Source: Neodiprion pinetum (taxonomy: Eukaryota; Arthropoda; Insecta; Hymenoptera; Diprionidae). Taken from it: a stretch of DNA of 64,000 nt. The stretch spans positions 41,643,609-41,707,608 of the forward strand of contig NC_060233.1 of assembly GCF_021155775.2 (NCBI RefSeq). The letters are read 5' to 3'. Position numbers and translations under genes: made by a program. The notes under the pieces are model-generated. The model was given only the letters and a program-made list of their open reading frames with translations, had not been told where the DNA came from and did not search any database. This document shows positions 13,601 to 23,303 of the stretch, piece by piece. How positions within the stretch are numbered: position 1 is the stretch's first letter; the number at the start of each line of letters is the position of its first letter.

Positions 13601-15640
13601 CCACGCGTCTCACCGCGCCCCGTCATTATATATCCACCTTAATTCTTATTCCACTCAAATTTGGAGTGTAACTTGAAATGTTGTTATTTAAATTTCTCAA
13701 CGATCTTTCCTGTCCCTCTCCACCGCCTCGTCAATCTCGATCCCGATACGGTACTGCGTCCCGCTGAGTTAATTACCTTCACTATTTCAGGGAACTTTTG
13801 AAACACCTTTCTAAACCATTATACGAGCCTCTGGAACCACATGCGGAGAAACGAACCAAACGGATATATACGAGTTCCAGAGGATAAACTTCCATTGGGG
13901 ACGTATGTGATCTATAACACAGACACACTCGGCTTGAATACGTATTTACACATTTCAATTCGTTTATTCGACCATATACTCACGTGTTGCAGTTTTTTTT
14001 TAACCCGACGAAAACTAATTAACTATAATATTACACTATTCGTTTCTCAGCCTTTGATTGACCGTGATAAATTAGATGCTAATTTGTTTCGTATTTAATA
14101 CAAATGCGGTTCCCTGTAAAACGGGACGGGATTGGTACACTTTAAAAATGGGATGATTAATCCCTAAGTTTTCTATTTACCAACTGTATCAGCTAAATCT
14201 GCAGCTAGAATATTTAAAAAATGATTAACTTGTTGTATGAAACACCGTCATTTAATTTTCATGTTGCCTTACAGCAGTATGAAACATTGAATAACCCAAT
14301 GCACGCGATTCTACGAGATGATTTGTACTAGTTCGCGCTTGTCCGCTTGCGGCAAGAATAGTTCATCAAATTGCCGCCAGGTCGGAGGGTCGGCAGCACC
14401 TTCCTACAATACAACCGTGCCATCTTATATAATTTTGAACAAATGTTGCAGTAACAAAGAGCCCGGGCGATAAGCTCCGGTTGGAACTTGTTACCAACGT
14501 AAATTCGAAAATCACTAGTTAGCAATAATCAATTTGATTTTGCCTTCACGAGGATTAGTTAGAGGATAATAAATGATTCTCACAGTTTTATTTCTCAAAT
14601 TTTCACCTAAATTAAGAATACTTCATTTTAACACAGCGTGTTTTGAATGTAGAAACTCTCCTTATTCAAAATACTTATCAATCCGGAAGTGGTTTTTTAA
14701 CAGATTTCGATATTACAGAGTAGTGATTTTTGAAAAGAGAGACTTTTTGATCCAAAATGTTCGTTTTTCATGTATCTGTGCTTACCAAATCGGCGGAAGA
14801 AGTAGTACGTAATACCAGCGTGTCAAAATACGAAGCTTCTTGACCAACAGCAACGCAACGTCTTTTGGCATGCTCTCGCGGTATTCTAGAAATTGATTAT
14901 CAACTCGGTGGAGTAGGGTTCAATGTGCTATTATATCAAGATATTTTGAAAGTATCGCAATAGGAATTTTAACAAGCAATTTGACTAGATTTGTTTGAAA
15001 TGACTCACATTTTGAATGTCGTATTTGTGTAGACGAAATACAAGAATCCGTGAGTCATAGTTGACACTCACAATAGGTACAAAATCGCCGTTAAATCGCG
15101 AGTTAATTCTGTACATTAAATAGAAAAACGATCTCTTGGTTGAGTGATTTTGACGTATTACTTGAAAAAGTGCGAAACAATTCTCTATAAAAGATTCCAA
15201 AGTGAGTATAGATTAAGTTTCAAAATTCAATGTCGCAATATGGGTGCAATAATATTTTTACTGAAGACCGTTAAAGACGGTTATCCTAATGGGGTGGTGT
15301 ACGTCCACCGTTCTCTATGCTACACCATAGAGATCAGTGTTTACGTCTTATCGGCTTGCGTATTAAACGGCTGCTACCGATAAAGAAGCTATGGGATGGT
15401 TAATACGGCTTCCTATGACGCTAGACCTACACAGGTTCACTTACCGGCAGAGTATTGGTCACGAAAATTGGTGCAGGGCCATTTTAAAATTTTCTTTTTA
15501 AATTAGCGTCTTTAAATTTTTTCGTTAACGGACAGGATGACTTGCAACGTTGTTTGAACCTCGAATCTCGAATCTCGAGCGGTCCACGCGCTCCCAAAAG
15601 GCTCCCAAATGTGTTCAAAATGGCGGGGCTTCCTTTAAGC
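10600..15640. other. Gene-free stretch upstream of the Beclin-1 gene
   Basis: No ORF here has a recognisable family signature. The stretch becomes AT-rich from about 13.7 kb towards the Beclin-1 promoter, and a T17 run sits at about 12,942-12,958. Some frames of 60-150 codons are open, but their composition is irregular and none is bounded by convincing splice sites. Confidence 0.55.
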
Positions 15641-15641
15641 T

Positions 15642-15651
15642 AGCGCCATCT
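15642..15651 (-). promoter_or_regulatory. CTCF-like insulator core motif upstream of Beclin-1
   Basis: On the minus strand the sequence reads AGATGGCGCT. This fits the core recognised by insect CTCF (AG, purine, G/T, GGCGC). It lies about 175 bp upstream of the Beclin-1 start codon, at the edge between a gene-poor region and the gene cluster. A ten-base match is weak evidence alone. The position at a compositional and gene boundary is what makes it worth recording. Confidence 0.3.
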
Positions 15652-15826
15652 AGAGATTGAAATCTCGGTCCGACGCCTGAAGGTTAGTGGTTGGTTAGTG
15701 GGTAGTTTGGTAACAACGTGTGAACAGCTGATCCGCGTCTTCCAAGTGTCAAATGCGTATTTGTAAATAACGATCCGTTGCATAAAACGCAGAGTGTAAC
15801 AATTCCTCAACCGCGAGCGGGTAACA

Positions 15827-17981
15827 ATGATGGATGCAAAAGCTACCGTCAGCTTCGCTTGCCAGAGATGCTTGCAGCCCTTGCGATTGGACACGAGCTT
15901 CAATCACCTGGGGGAACACACACTCGCTGAACTTTCACGTAGGTAATTTCATTTCTATCTACATACGTATAATGTATAAATATTTGACATTCATCTGATC
16001 AAACGTCACGCTCGTTTGAAACGGGAAATATTAACAAAACGCTGAGTAATCACTTTGATAAGTAATTTTCTACATTTTCTGTATTTTCCCCACATCAGTT
16101 TCACTGAATATCAGTATGTGAAGGAATACAGTCCGAAATACAGATATTCCTGATGAGAATGGAGGTACTTTTCATTATCCACTATTTACACCCCTTATAA
16201 TACATTGTTTCTTATTCGCTCATTCTTTTCCATAGTACCGATTCACCAACACTCTGTCGGAGATCTCGAACACCATAGCGATAGCTTAGAACAATTGGCT
16301 CCACCCTTTCGGTTGACTGAATCAGCTAATGGATCGAACGGATTTATGCTCGTCGGAGATTCGGGAGAAACTGAATGTCTGAGCCACCACCTTAGGGTAA
16401 AGTGTTCTATGTGTGAAATATTATTTTATCCACAATCAGACAATTGTTTTATCCACAAAATCCTTCTCATTCTCAGGTCAGAGCAACGCTTTTTGATATA
16501 CTGAGCAGTAGTAGCTCAGCTGATCATCCGCTATGTGACGAATGTACAGACAGCTTATTGATGTTGATGGATCAGCAGTTGAGATTAACAGAGGGAGAGT
16601 GGTCGGATTACAATGAATATTTAAAGCGATTGGAATCCGAACAGGTGCAGCTCGACGATGATCTTGAACTGAATAATCTCGTCAAAGAGTTGCATGACAT
16701 CAAGGCAGAAGAGGAGAGAATGATTGGAGAGTTGGAGGCCTTGCAGAGAGAAGAGGCTGCCACTAGAACTGCGATAGCTGAGCAGGAAAGGGAACGAGAG
16801 CGATTACAGGGAGAGGAGGAACGCTACTGGAAAGAGTATTCCAGACACAGGAGAGACATGATGTTTGCCGAAGACGAATTCCGCAGGTAATAAAATTCAA
16901 TCTATTGTATTTTGATGTACAATAATGCTTTAATAATCATAAGCTTTTTAAGCGAGTAATGTTAGTACTATTTCGACGATGTAATGTTATACAATTCCGC
17001 ATGTTTGCTTTCAAAATATTTGGCGTAGTACCTTGACAATATTTTAATGCACTTAGCAGAATGAAGTATCGAGCGGCATGATAGTTTTAAAAGTTTTTTG
17101 TCAATTACTGTGACAAGAATTGATGTCAGAAATGTTTCGGGATCTTATCGGTTATCGGGTTGAATTTGTGAGTTTTGAATACTATGTCGATTCGAAACAA
17201 AATACGAATTACCCAATATACTTTCAACGTCAAATGCTATGTAGATATGCTTTTACAGCTTGGAGAATCAAGTGGCTTACGCAGCTTCACAACTAGAGAG
17301 GCTGAAAAAGACGAACGTATTTAATGCCACATTCCATATTTGGCATTCCGGACATTTTGGAACGATAAATTCATTTCGGTTGGGTCGTCTACCTAGCGCT
17401 CCTGTAGACTGGAGCGAAATAAATGCAGCATGGGGTCAAACGACTCTCTTATTAACAGCCCTAGCCCGAAAGATGAATCTTACATTCCAGCGTTTTCGAC
17501 TGGTCCCATTTGGTAATCATAGCTATATTGAAGTCCTCGATCAGCATAGAGAGCTCCCGTTGTATGGCAGTGGTGGTTTCAAATTTTTATGGGACACAAA
17601 ATTTGATGCTGCCATGGTTGCTTTTTTGGATTGCTTGCAACAGTTTAAGGAAGAGGTTGAAAAAGGTGACAGTGGCTTTTGCCTTCCCTATAGAATGGAT
17701 CGTGGTAAAATTGAGGATTCTGCAACCGGAAATTCTTACTCAATCAAGTAAAGTATTCATTTTCCTTTATTATTAAACTTGGTACACGTCTTTTAAAGTC
17801 GCGTTTTGACTCGACTCTTCAAATCTCTGGAATGTACGAAAATTGTCACCGTTTTATTTATAGGATCCAATTCAATTCCGAAGAGCAATGGACCAAGGCT
17901 CTCAAATTTTTACTGACCAATCTGAAGTGGGGTTTGGCCTGGGTCAGTTCCCAATTTACAAAAGATGAGGCTGAGCACTAG
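15827..17981 (+). CDS. Atg6: Beclin-1 / Atg6, autophagy initiation scaffold (complete, 5 exons)
   Basis: Beclin-1 is the scaffold of the class III PI3-kinase (Vps34) complexes that start autophagy and act in endosomal sorting. Exons are 15827-15938, 16236-16396, 16477-16886, 17259-17747 and 17864-17981. All introns are GT-AG, and the joined frame gives 429 residues, close to the roughly 420-450 usual for animals. The N-terminus carries CQRCLQPL (C12, C15). A BH3-like segment follows at about 86-100 (LSHHL, then LFDIL), then a second Cys pair in HPLCDEC (C111, C114). An acidic coiled coil spans about 125-245. The evolutionarily conserved domain runs from TNVFNATFHIWHSG (about 246) to the end. 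The aromatic finger reads FLW where human Beclin-1 has FFW. The start is either of two adjacent ATGs (15827 or 15830). The exon 1/2 junction (a split Leu codon) is the least certain. The gene converges on the Nudix gene. Confidence 0.96.
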
Positions 17982-18030
17982 TACCTATCTATTTTGCCAT
18001 TTTAATTGATATAAAAAACAAAACTTTGTA

Positions 18031-18036
18031 AATAAA
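18031..18036 (+). terminator. AATAAA polyadenylation signal of Beclin-1
   Basis: A canonical AATAAA lies 50 bp after the Beclin-1 stop codon, in the short gap between the two convergent genes. Cleavage would be expected some 10-30 bp further on. This leaves a 3' UTR under about 100 bases. Confidence 0.7.
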
Positions 18037-18193
18037 CATAAAATTGATAAACGTCAACTGGAGGGTAATGGTCATTTAATGTCCCTTAATATACTATTAA
18101 ATGATTAATAACCACCATTTGTTGATTGACGGTTATTAACTATAGGGTATAAATATATTTATATGTTATATTACATACATAGGTGTTATTGAT

Positions 18194-19478
18194 TTAGGAA
18201 CAGTGCTCTGGTTTATTGTGGAAAAACCAGGATGCCGCAAATAAAACTTCCGGTGGACTCTGGATGCTTGGACGGTTTATGTACTCCTTAAATTCGTTTA
18301 CACTCAATTCGACCACCTCGATCAGCTCACCCTCAACCTCCGAACCCCCACCTGAAACGGAAGAATTGATATTTCATGTTCAAAGAAGAAAGTTGCAGCA
18401 TCAAAGCTCTGCTGTTCTGCCTTTGGTACGAACCAGAATTCACTCGCATCTCGTCTGTAACTTCTACATAGAAGAGTGTTTCCATGGCTCCTGTAGGTCC
18501 GACTCCACTTCTGAAAGCATGGCATAATACGACAATGCCAATCAGTAAATGAAATGAAAATTTAAGGAGTAACAATATTTATTAAGGACATGAGTACAGA
18601 CGACCAATTGGACAGTTACATTTACACGATACGATTCGTTCATTGAAAACCTACTAGTACAAAGGGAGGAAAACGACTCTCTTTTTCATTGCTTTGCAAC
18701 AGAGCTGGCAGCAGGCAACTTTTTACAGAAAAAAACTCAATAATTGGCTTGCAAAATTTACGTACTATATGCGCATTCATCAAAACGAAAAGTAACAACG
18801 ACTATTGGACTTATCAAGCAGCGCAGTCTCATTGAAATCATGGGGAAAATTGAAATTTGAGTTGCAGGGTATACGACTTGAACGAAGCACGAAAGTAAGT
18901 CTATAATTGCAATGAATAATGCGAAGCAACTAAGCGAATGTGTGCCAGCCCTGCATTAACCTGAAATACGTGCCGCGTGTCCGACAACTATAGTGCAAAG
19001 ATACGCGAATGGTCCAATAGCGAATGGACGCAGACCTGCATGTGTGGAGCTTAACGAAGTTGGAAACAGGAGCGTTATATCCGCACTCCTCGAGCAATTC
19101 CTCCCTAGCGATCTCAGCGATGGGTAGATCCTTGTCTACGATGCCTGCGCAAAGTTCTAACGTAACGCCAAGGCTCGGAGGGTATTGCTGAAGGTCAACT
19201 TTGCCCTGTTTCTCGGGTAAACTTGCATAGAAAACGGCGGGACGGAACTGGGATACGAATATAAGTTTCCTCTGGGTGACGTTGAAGACGATCATGGCCA
19301 CGGAGTCGTGGATACGGAGCAGATCCCATTTCTTCAGTTTTCCTGCCTGTCGGAATTGCATTCGCACCGGCCTCACCCACGGTGAGTTTGGCGGCAGAGG
19401 ACCTATCTCTACATCCTTCAGATCCTGCATCTTCTCTCTGAGGATCTTTGTTTCCCGATCAGTGTTCGCCTCGCTCAT
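18194..19478 (-). CDS. NUDT14: NUDT14-type Nudix hydrolase (UDP-sugar diphosphatase), complete, 3 exons
   Basis: The family hydrolyses UDP-glucose to UMP and glucose-1-phosphate and also acts on ADP-ribose; it is cytosolic and Mg-dependent. Exons on the minus strand are 19478-19036, 18510-18434 and 18351-18194. Introns begin GTCTGC and GTTCGT and end in TTTCAG. The joined frame is 225 residues (human NUDT14 is 222). Family landmarks are KKWDLLRIHDSV (49-60), SQFRPAVF (76-83), and GVTLELCAGIVD followed by the Nudix helix REELLEECGY (125-134) with its catalytic Glu residues. SGVGPTGAMETLFYVEVTD crosses into exon 2, and GELIEVVEL and LFAASWFF lie in exon 3. Reading straight through exon 1 instead gives a wrong C-terminus, so the splice model matters. 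A gap of 212 bp separates its stop codon from that of convergent Beclin-1. I see no AATAAA on this strand, though variant signals such as ATTAAA (about 18,074-18,079) exist. Confidence 0.93.
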
Positions 19479-19583
19479 CTTCGCTGTCTACCTGACGTCC
19501 TTTTGTCCGGTTTTTAGGTTAGGTAAATACGTGGTTGCAGACGGCTCATCTACCACGCGTCAACTCGCTCGACTTGACTTTTC

Positions 19584-19595
19584 GGTGGCGCCACC
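19584..19595. promoter_or_regulatory. 12-bp perfect palindrome GGTGGCGCCACC upstream of the Nudix gene
   Basis: A perfect inverted repeat lies about 105 bp upstream of the Nudix start codon, in its likely promoter or 5' UTR. Each half contains GGTGGCGCC, one base off the insect CTCF core (AGGTGGCGC). It could be a dimeric factor site or an insulator half-site. The reading is inference from position and sequence only. Confidence 0.25.
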
Positions 19596-19599
19596 TTTG

Positions 19600-20083
19600 G
19601 CCGTTTTCCAAAGCTCATCGATTCAAGTTCACTTGTCCCAACGACCTGCAGCACTGGAACATGGTAAGAGAGGACATTCAAACATCAAATCAAAAAAATC
19701 GAAATACTATTGGTCTCATAGATTTATCACTTTTTTCGATGTAAATTTTAAATATTTGAAATGCTATGCCTCCTTTCTCTACCTGATGAGAAAAAATCTT
19801 CTCTGCGGCACGTCGTCACAGAATTTGAAAATCAGCTCTTTCGAAGAATTCTGGATCATATTCTATCGGGCAATTTACTCACGCAAAGTAACAGGAATGT
19901 CACTATAGCATTCTAGATCAAGCTTGCAATAAATTTATGGTAGAACGACGGAATAGAAATAACAGAAATTAATGGTGTATGATTCACGTGTTTCAGAATT
20001 CTGTCTCTACGCGTTCGGGAAAAGATCCGAGATAAAGATTCTTCTTCATACCATTGAAAGGACGTGTTCCACCCAGGTACGAA
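19600..20083. other. Intergenic gap between the Nudix promoter and the 960-residue gene
   Basis: This AT-rich gap lies between the start of the Nudix gene and the stop of the next minus-strand gene. I see no coding signature. It must hold the Nudix promoter and the 3' UTR of the upstream neighbour. I found no clear minus-strand AATAAA close to the stop codon at 20,084. Confidence 0.5.
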
Positions 20084-22966
20084 TTATTTCTTCTTTCCTT
20101 TCTTGCCCGTTCCTTTCCCATCCCCTTTGCCCTTTTTGCTGCCCGGGGGCTTAAACGCGTCTAGTATTTCCTGTTGCTTGACCTGCGTGTCTACGTGTAT
20201 CACATTGGGTTTTTTACGGTAGCGATTGACCGCAGCCGGTGGAGAGAATTCAATTTCCATGTCAGACGCGGTCGAGCTGGAGGCGATCGAGGCGTCGTCC
20301 TTATTCTTCGTTATTTTAAACTGCAGGGGTTTCATCGGTTCCTGGAGCTGCGGGACCTCCATAGTCTCCTGCTTTATCGGATACATAGTCACGTAGTATG
20401 TGCCGTCCTTTCGGTGAATGTGCAAAGTGGGTGGCAGCTCGACCTCCTCTTCCTCGTCCTTCTTCTTCCCCGTCCCCTGGCTTTTGTGTATCGACGGCGA
20501 GCTCCTGCTCTTGTTCTTCAGCATTTTCCCCTTCTTGCTCCTCGACGACGAGCTTCCGGGCCTGCTGTCCGCGTTGCCCGCCATCTTCGCCTGTCGCAGC
20601 AGCTCGTTCATGTACCTCGATATTGCCCCGGGTTTCCACCCGAGCCGGGGTTTCAGCCTCCCTACAACCTCGTTCGTGTTCCACAGCCACCCCATATTCG
20701 CCGGCACCCTCATCCTCGCGTCGAGGCAGTTTTTGTGCCCGTAGTTAATCCCCGGGTAGGAGGCACCGGCCGTGTAAACGAACTTCATCACCCGTCTGCT
20801 CACCTTGACGTACGACTTGGAACCCGAGTGAGCCCGGTCTCCAGCGGGGCCCGGAACCGCGTGCGGCCCTTTCGGCTGTTTGCCCCTGCTGACGGGCCTT
20901 GCGCCGCCCCCGGTGCCACCGTTTGTCTTGGACGAGCCTCCCCCGCTGGCGGGCCTCACCTGCGCCGGAAACTTCTTCGACAGCGGGGCCCCGCCCTGAG
21001 CCTCGGGGCCGTGGGCCTCCTCCCGAGGCTTCTTCCTGCGGGATCTACACCTCGGCTCTCCGCAGGGGCCCAACTCGATCTCCAGCGGAGGCAGGGGCAG
21101 CAGTTCCGACTGTTTGTCGGACTTCTCGTCTTTCTTCTTGGCACGTGTCGAGCCGAATGAGCCGGTTTCCGGAAACGAGGATACCGCTTCGCGGACGACG
21201 CCGGTTCGCCCGGCCATCGCAACCGTGTAAGGGCTCGGGAATCCGGGGGTCGTTTTCACCCCCACGGGCTGGTTTTTCGCCGGTGAATTAACGCTCGCTG
21301 CGCTCGTGTACGGGGACGCTCTGGACCCCGGTGGCTTCTTCGGGGAGCAGCTGGTGTCGCGGTCCCGACCGAAATACGGGCTCTCCGAGGGATCGGGAAG
21401 CCCGAGGCCCGCCAGTCCGGGCACCTTCCCGATCGAGTCGACGAACTCTTGGGTCTCCTTGAACGCCCGCAGCAGGCAATCGATGCCGAGGCAGGGTCTC
21501 TTCGTGCAGGAACCGCCATCTTTGCCGATTGCTGCTCTCATCGGCATTTCGCCGCCCCCGCTTTTCCCCTGGCAACCGCAACCAGACGATTTTTTCGCGT
21601 TTTCTCCGGCCTGAGGAACGCTGCATGCCCCCGTCATCAGGGCCTCGATCGGCTGTGCTGGGATGCCAGTGTTGCCGGTCAAACAACGATTTGTCGTCGT
21701 CTTCGTCGTTATTTGCGCGACGCTGCCACCTCGCTGTTGGCCGTTCCTCGAATAATTTCCGTCGCAGCAGCCACCGCCCCGCAGCCGTGAGCCTCCTCCG
21801 GGAACCCACGGCGTTCCGGAACAGCAATTTCCCGTGTAACACGGCATGTTTTTACCGCCGCCGTGATGATCATTTGCCGGAGGGTCGAAACGCCTCGTGC
21901 CGACGCAGCAGCCGCCCCCGCAGGCCGCCCCCGTGCACGGAACGTCCCCGGTTATACCTTTCAGGAAGTTTCCCCCCGGGGCACAAGCGCACGTCGGCTG
22001 GTTCGGGTAGGCGCGGTACACCAGCCCCCTGTAATCCCGATCGTTCAGCTTCTCGGCGCTGGTTAATTTCTCGAAGCTCGGACGGTTCATGCCGACCCTC
22101 GGTGCCGTCGATGGCGCACTTATGGGCGGGTCGAGGTTCGCCGGGCCTCCGTCCCTCCTCGCAAGCTCCTGACAGATCGGAGCCAGCCCAACGACGTCTC
22201 GAGGTCTCGGCAGAGGGTCTTCTTCTTGCTCCGTGCCGCCCGGGGGGACGCAGATCTTGTCCTTGACCTGGTTCGCCTTTCGGGCGAGTACCTCCGGGTC
22301 GGGTGGAACCCTGGTGCACTGGAACTCGTCGCTGGACTGCGGACTTTTGAAGAGGAAGGATCGCTCCTGGAAGGCGAAGTGAGTCACGATCGACTTCCCG
22401 AAGCAGGAGAGTCTGAGGAATATCGCTATGGTACCCGAGGGTTTGCCCTGGTAGTCGATCAGGTTGTAGGTGTTCTTGAGGGTGTAGGGTTTGGGCAGAT
22501 GTCCCGCATCGTTCATGGCCATTGCCACTTGGTCGCAAAGACACCCGGACAGCGGTACCTGCGTTTCGCAAATCGGTTTGTCGCCTTTCGGAGGCTCACA
22601 CGGAACTTTTTCCCTCGTTTTGTAAACACCGATCTTGAGAGGCTGCGATTGCATCGCCTGCACCAAGTCTCGCGGCTGCTTTGTGAAGAGACACGACTTT
22701 CCAGCGCTGAAATCCACAAGACCCTCCGCCCCCGTTTTTCCGTCCGAGTTCAACGACGCATCCTTGTCGCTCTGCTTCTTGGCCGTGACGAATTCCGCCT
22801 GGCTGATCTCGAATGCTGGAAAGTCGACGAACTTGAGATGTACGGACAAAGGTGCGGTACCAGCTTCCCGTACCTTGTCCGGGCTGAGGTTCAACTTGTC
22901 AACGAGCAGCTCCACCATGTAGAGTTGTTCCTCTTTCGAGCCAACGCACGTACCGCACGCGTCCAT
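20084..22966 (-). CDS. Uncharacterised insect protein, 960 aa, single exon; long paralogue of a tandem pair
   Basis: I do not recognise a named function. The N-terminal 240 or so residues form a conserved domain shared with the next gene upstream. Shared landmarks are KEEQLY, KF(I/V)DFP and FEIS, then SAGKSCLFTKQPRDLV, SGCLCDQVAMAMND, HLPKPYTLK, and a hydrophobic CFGKSI segment before SFLFK. The spacing of beta-like stretches suggests a C2-like or other beta-sandwich fold, but this is a guess. A Cys/Gly-rich part (about 330-410, with CGGGCC and GGGCCDGNY) is followed by low-complexity Pro/Lys/Ser sequence. A second compact region lies at about 717-796 (GINYGHKNCLDARM, GWLWNTN, RLGWKPGAISRYMNELL). 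A third begins near 846 (LHIHRKDGTYYVTMYPI, then DMEIEFSPPAA). The tail is Lys/Gly-rich. The protein probably belongs to one of the insect DUF families (DUF4776 or DUF4788 are candidates from memory, unchecked). No signal peptide or membrane segment is seen. The GC-rich intronless frame is long enough that chance is excluded. Confidence 0.88.
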   Translation of the reverse strand: MDACGTCVGSKEEQLYMVELLVDKLNLSPDKVREAGTAPLSVHLKFVDFPAFEISQAEFVTAKKQSDKDASLNSDGKTGAEGLVDFSAGKSCLFTKQPRDLVQAMQSQPLKIGVYKTREKVPCEPPKGDKPICETQVPLSGCLCDQVAMAMNDAGHLPKPYTLKNTYNLIDYQGKPSGTIAIFLRLSCFGKSIVTHFAFQERSFLFKSPQSSDEFQCTRVPPDPEVLARKANQVKDKICVPPGGTEQEEDPLPRPRDVVGLAPICQELARRDGGPANLDPPISAPSTAPRVGMNRPSFEKLTSAEKLNDRDYRGLVYRAYPNQPTCACAPGGNFLKGITGDVPCTGAACGGGCCVGTRRFDPPANDHHGGGKNMPCYTGNCCSGTPWVPGGGSRLRGGGCCDGNYSRNGQQRGGSVAQITTKTTTNRCLTGNTGIPAQPIEALMTGACSVPQAGENAKKSSGCGCQGKSGGGEMPMRAAIGKDGGSCTKRPCLGIDCLLRAFKETQEFVDSIGKVPGLAGLGLPDPSESPYFGRDRDTSCSPKKPPGSRASPYTSAASVNSPAKNQPVGVKTTPGFPSPYTVAMAGRTGVVREAVSSFPETGSFGSTRAKKKDEKSDKQSELLPLPPLEIELGPCGEPRCRSRRKKPREEAHGPEAQGGAPLSKKFPAQVRPASGGGSSKTNGGTGGGARPVSRGKQPKGPHAVPGPAGDRAHSGSKSYVKVSRRVMKFVYTAGASYPGINYGHKNCLDARMRVPANMGWLWNTNEVVGRLKPRLGWKPGAISRYMNELLRQAKMAGNADSRPGSSSSRSKKGKMLKNKSRSSPSIHKSQGTGKKKDEEEEVELPPTLHIHRKDGTYYVTMYPIKQETMEVPQLQEPMKPLQFKITKNKDDASIASSSTASDMEIEFSPPAAVNRYRKKPNVIHVDTQVKQQEILDAFKPPGSKKGKGDGKGTGKKGKKK

Positions 22967-23303
22967 ATTTGCACAGCTCTACGAGCACTAGTCGTTATGT
23001 GAATCTTCTCGTCCTCCGCGCGATTTGAGAGAAATAAAAAAAAAAAAACGCTACGGTAATTTCGTTTACAATATTTTTTTTTTTTATCCTTTAGTGGAAC
23101 ATTTCAATTCACGGTAAGACACTCCATTAATTTTGCACCCAGTTACCCAGGGGGACCGCGGTAAGCCGACACCAAATTTCGATCACCAACTGATTGTGAT
23201 CGCCATATCGATTTCGTTGCTACGGAAATTTTTCGACAGAAAAGAATCGCTCTTACCTCACCGATTCCACTCGTCCTATCTCTCACATGCCTAAGTGGGC
23301 TGA
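22967..23303. other. Short spacer between the tandem paralogues
   Basis: This spacer of about 340 bp separates the start of the long paralogue from the stop of the short one. It contains two A/T homopolymer tracts (about 23,036-23,048 and 23,083-23,093). It must hold the 3' UTR of the upstream gene and the promoter of the downstream one. I see no CDS in it. Confidence 0.6.

Noticed and set aside
18930..19035. Extension of the Nudix exon 1 frame to a stop at 18,930
   Set aside because: This is intron read-through. The conserved continuation (SGVGPTGAMETLFYVEVTD) lies in the exon at 18,510-18,434, and a CAG|GT donor sits at 19,036.
20174..23002. Long + strand frames (258 and 328 codons) opposite the 960-residue gene
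   Set aside because: They are antisense shadows of a GC-rich coding sequence. The minus frame is far longer and shares conserved motifs with its paralogue.
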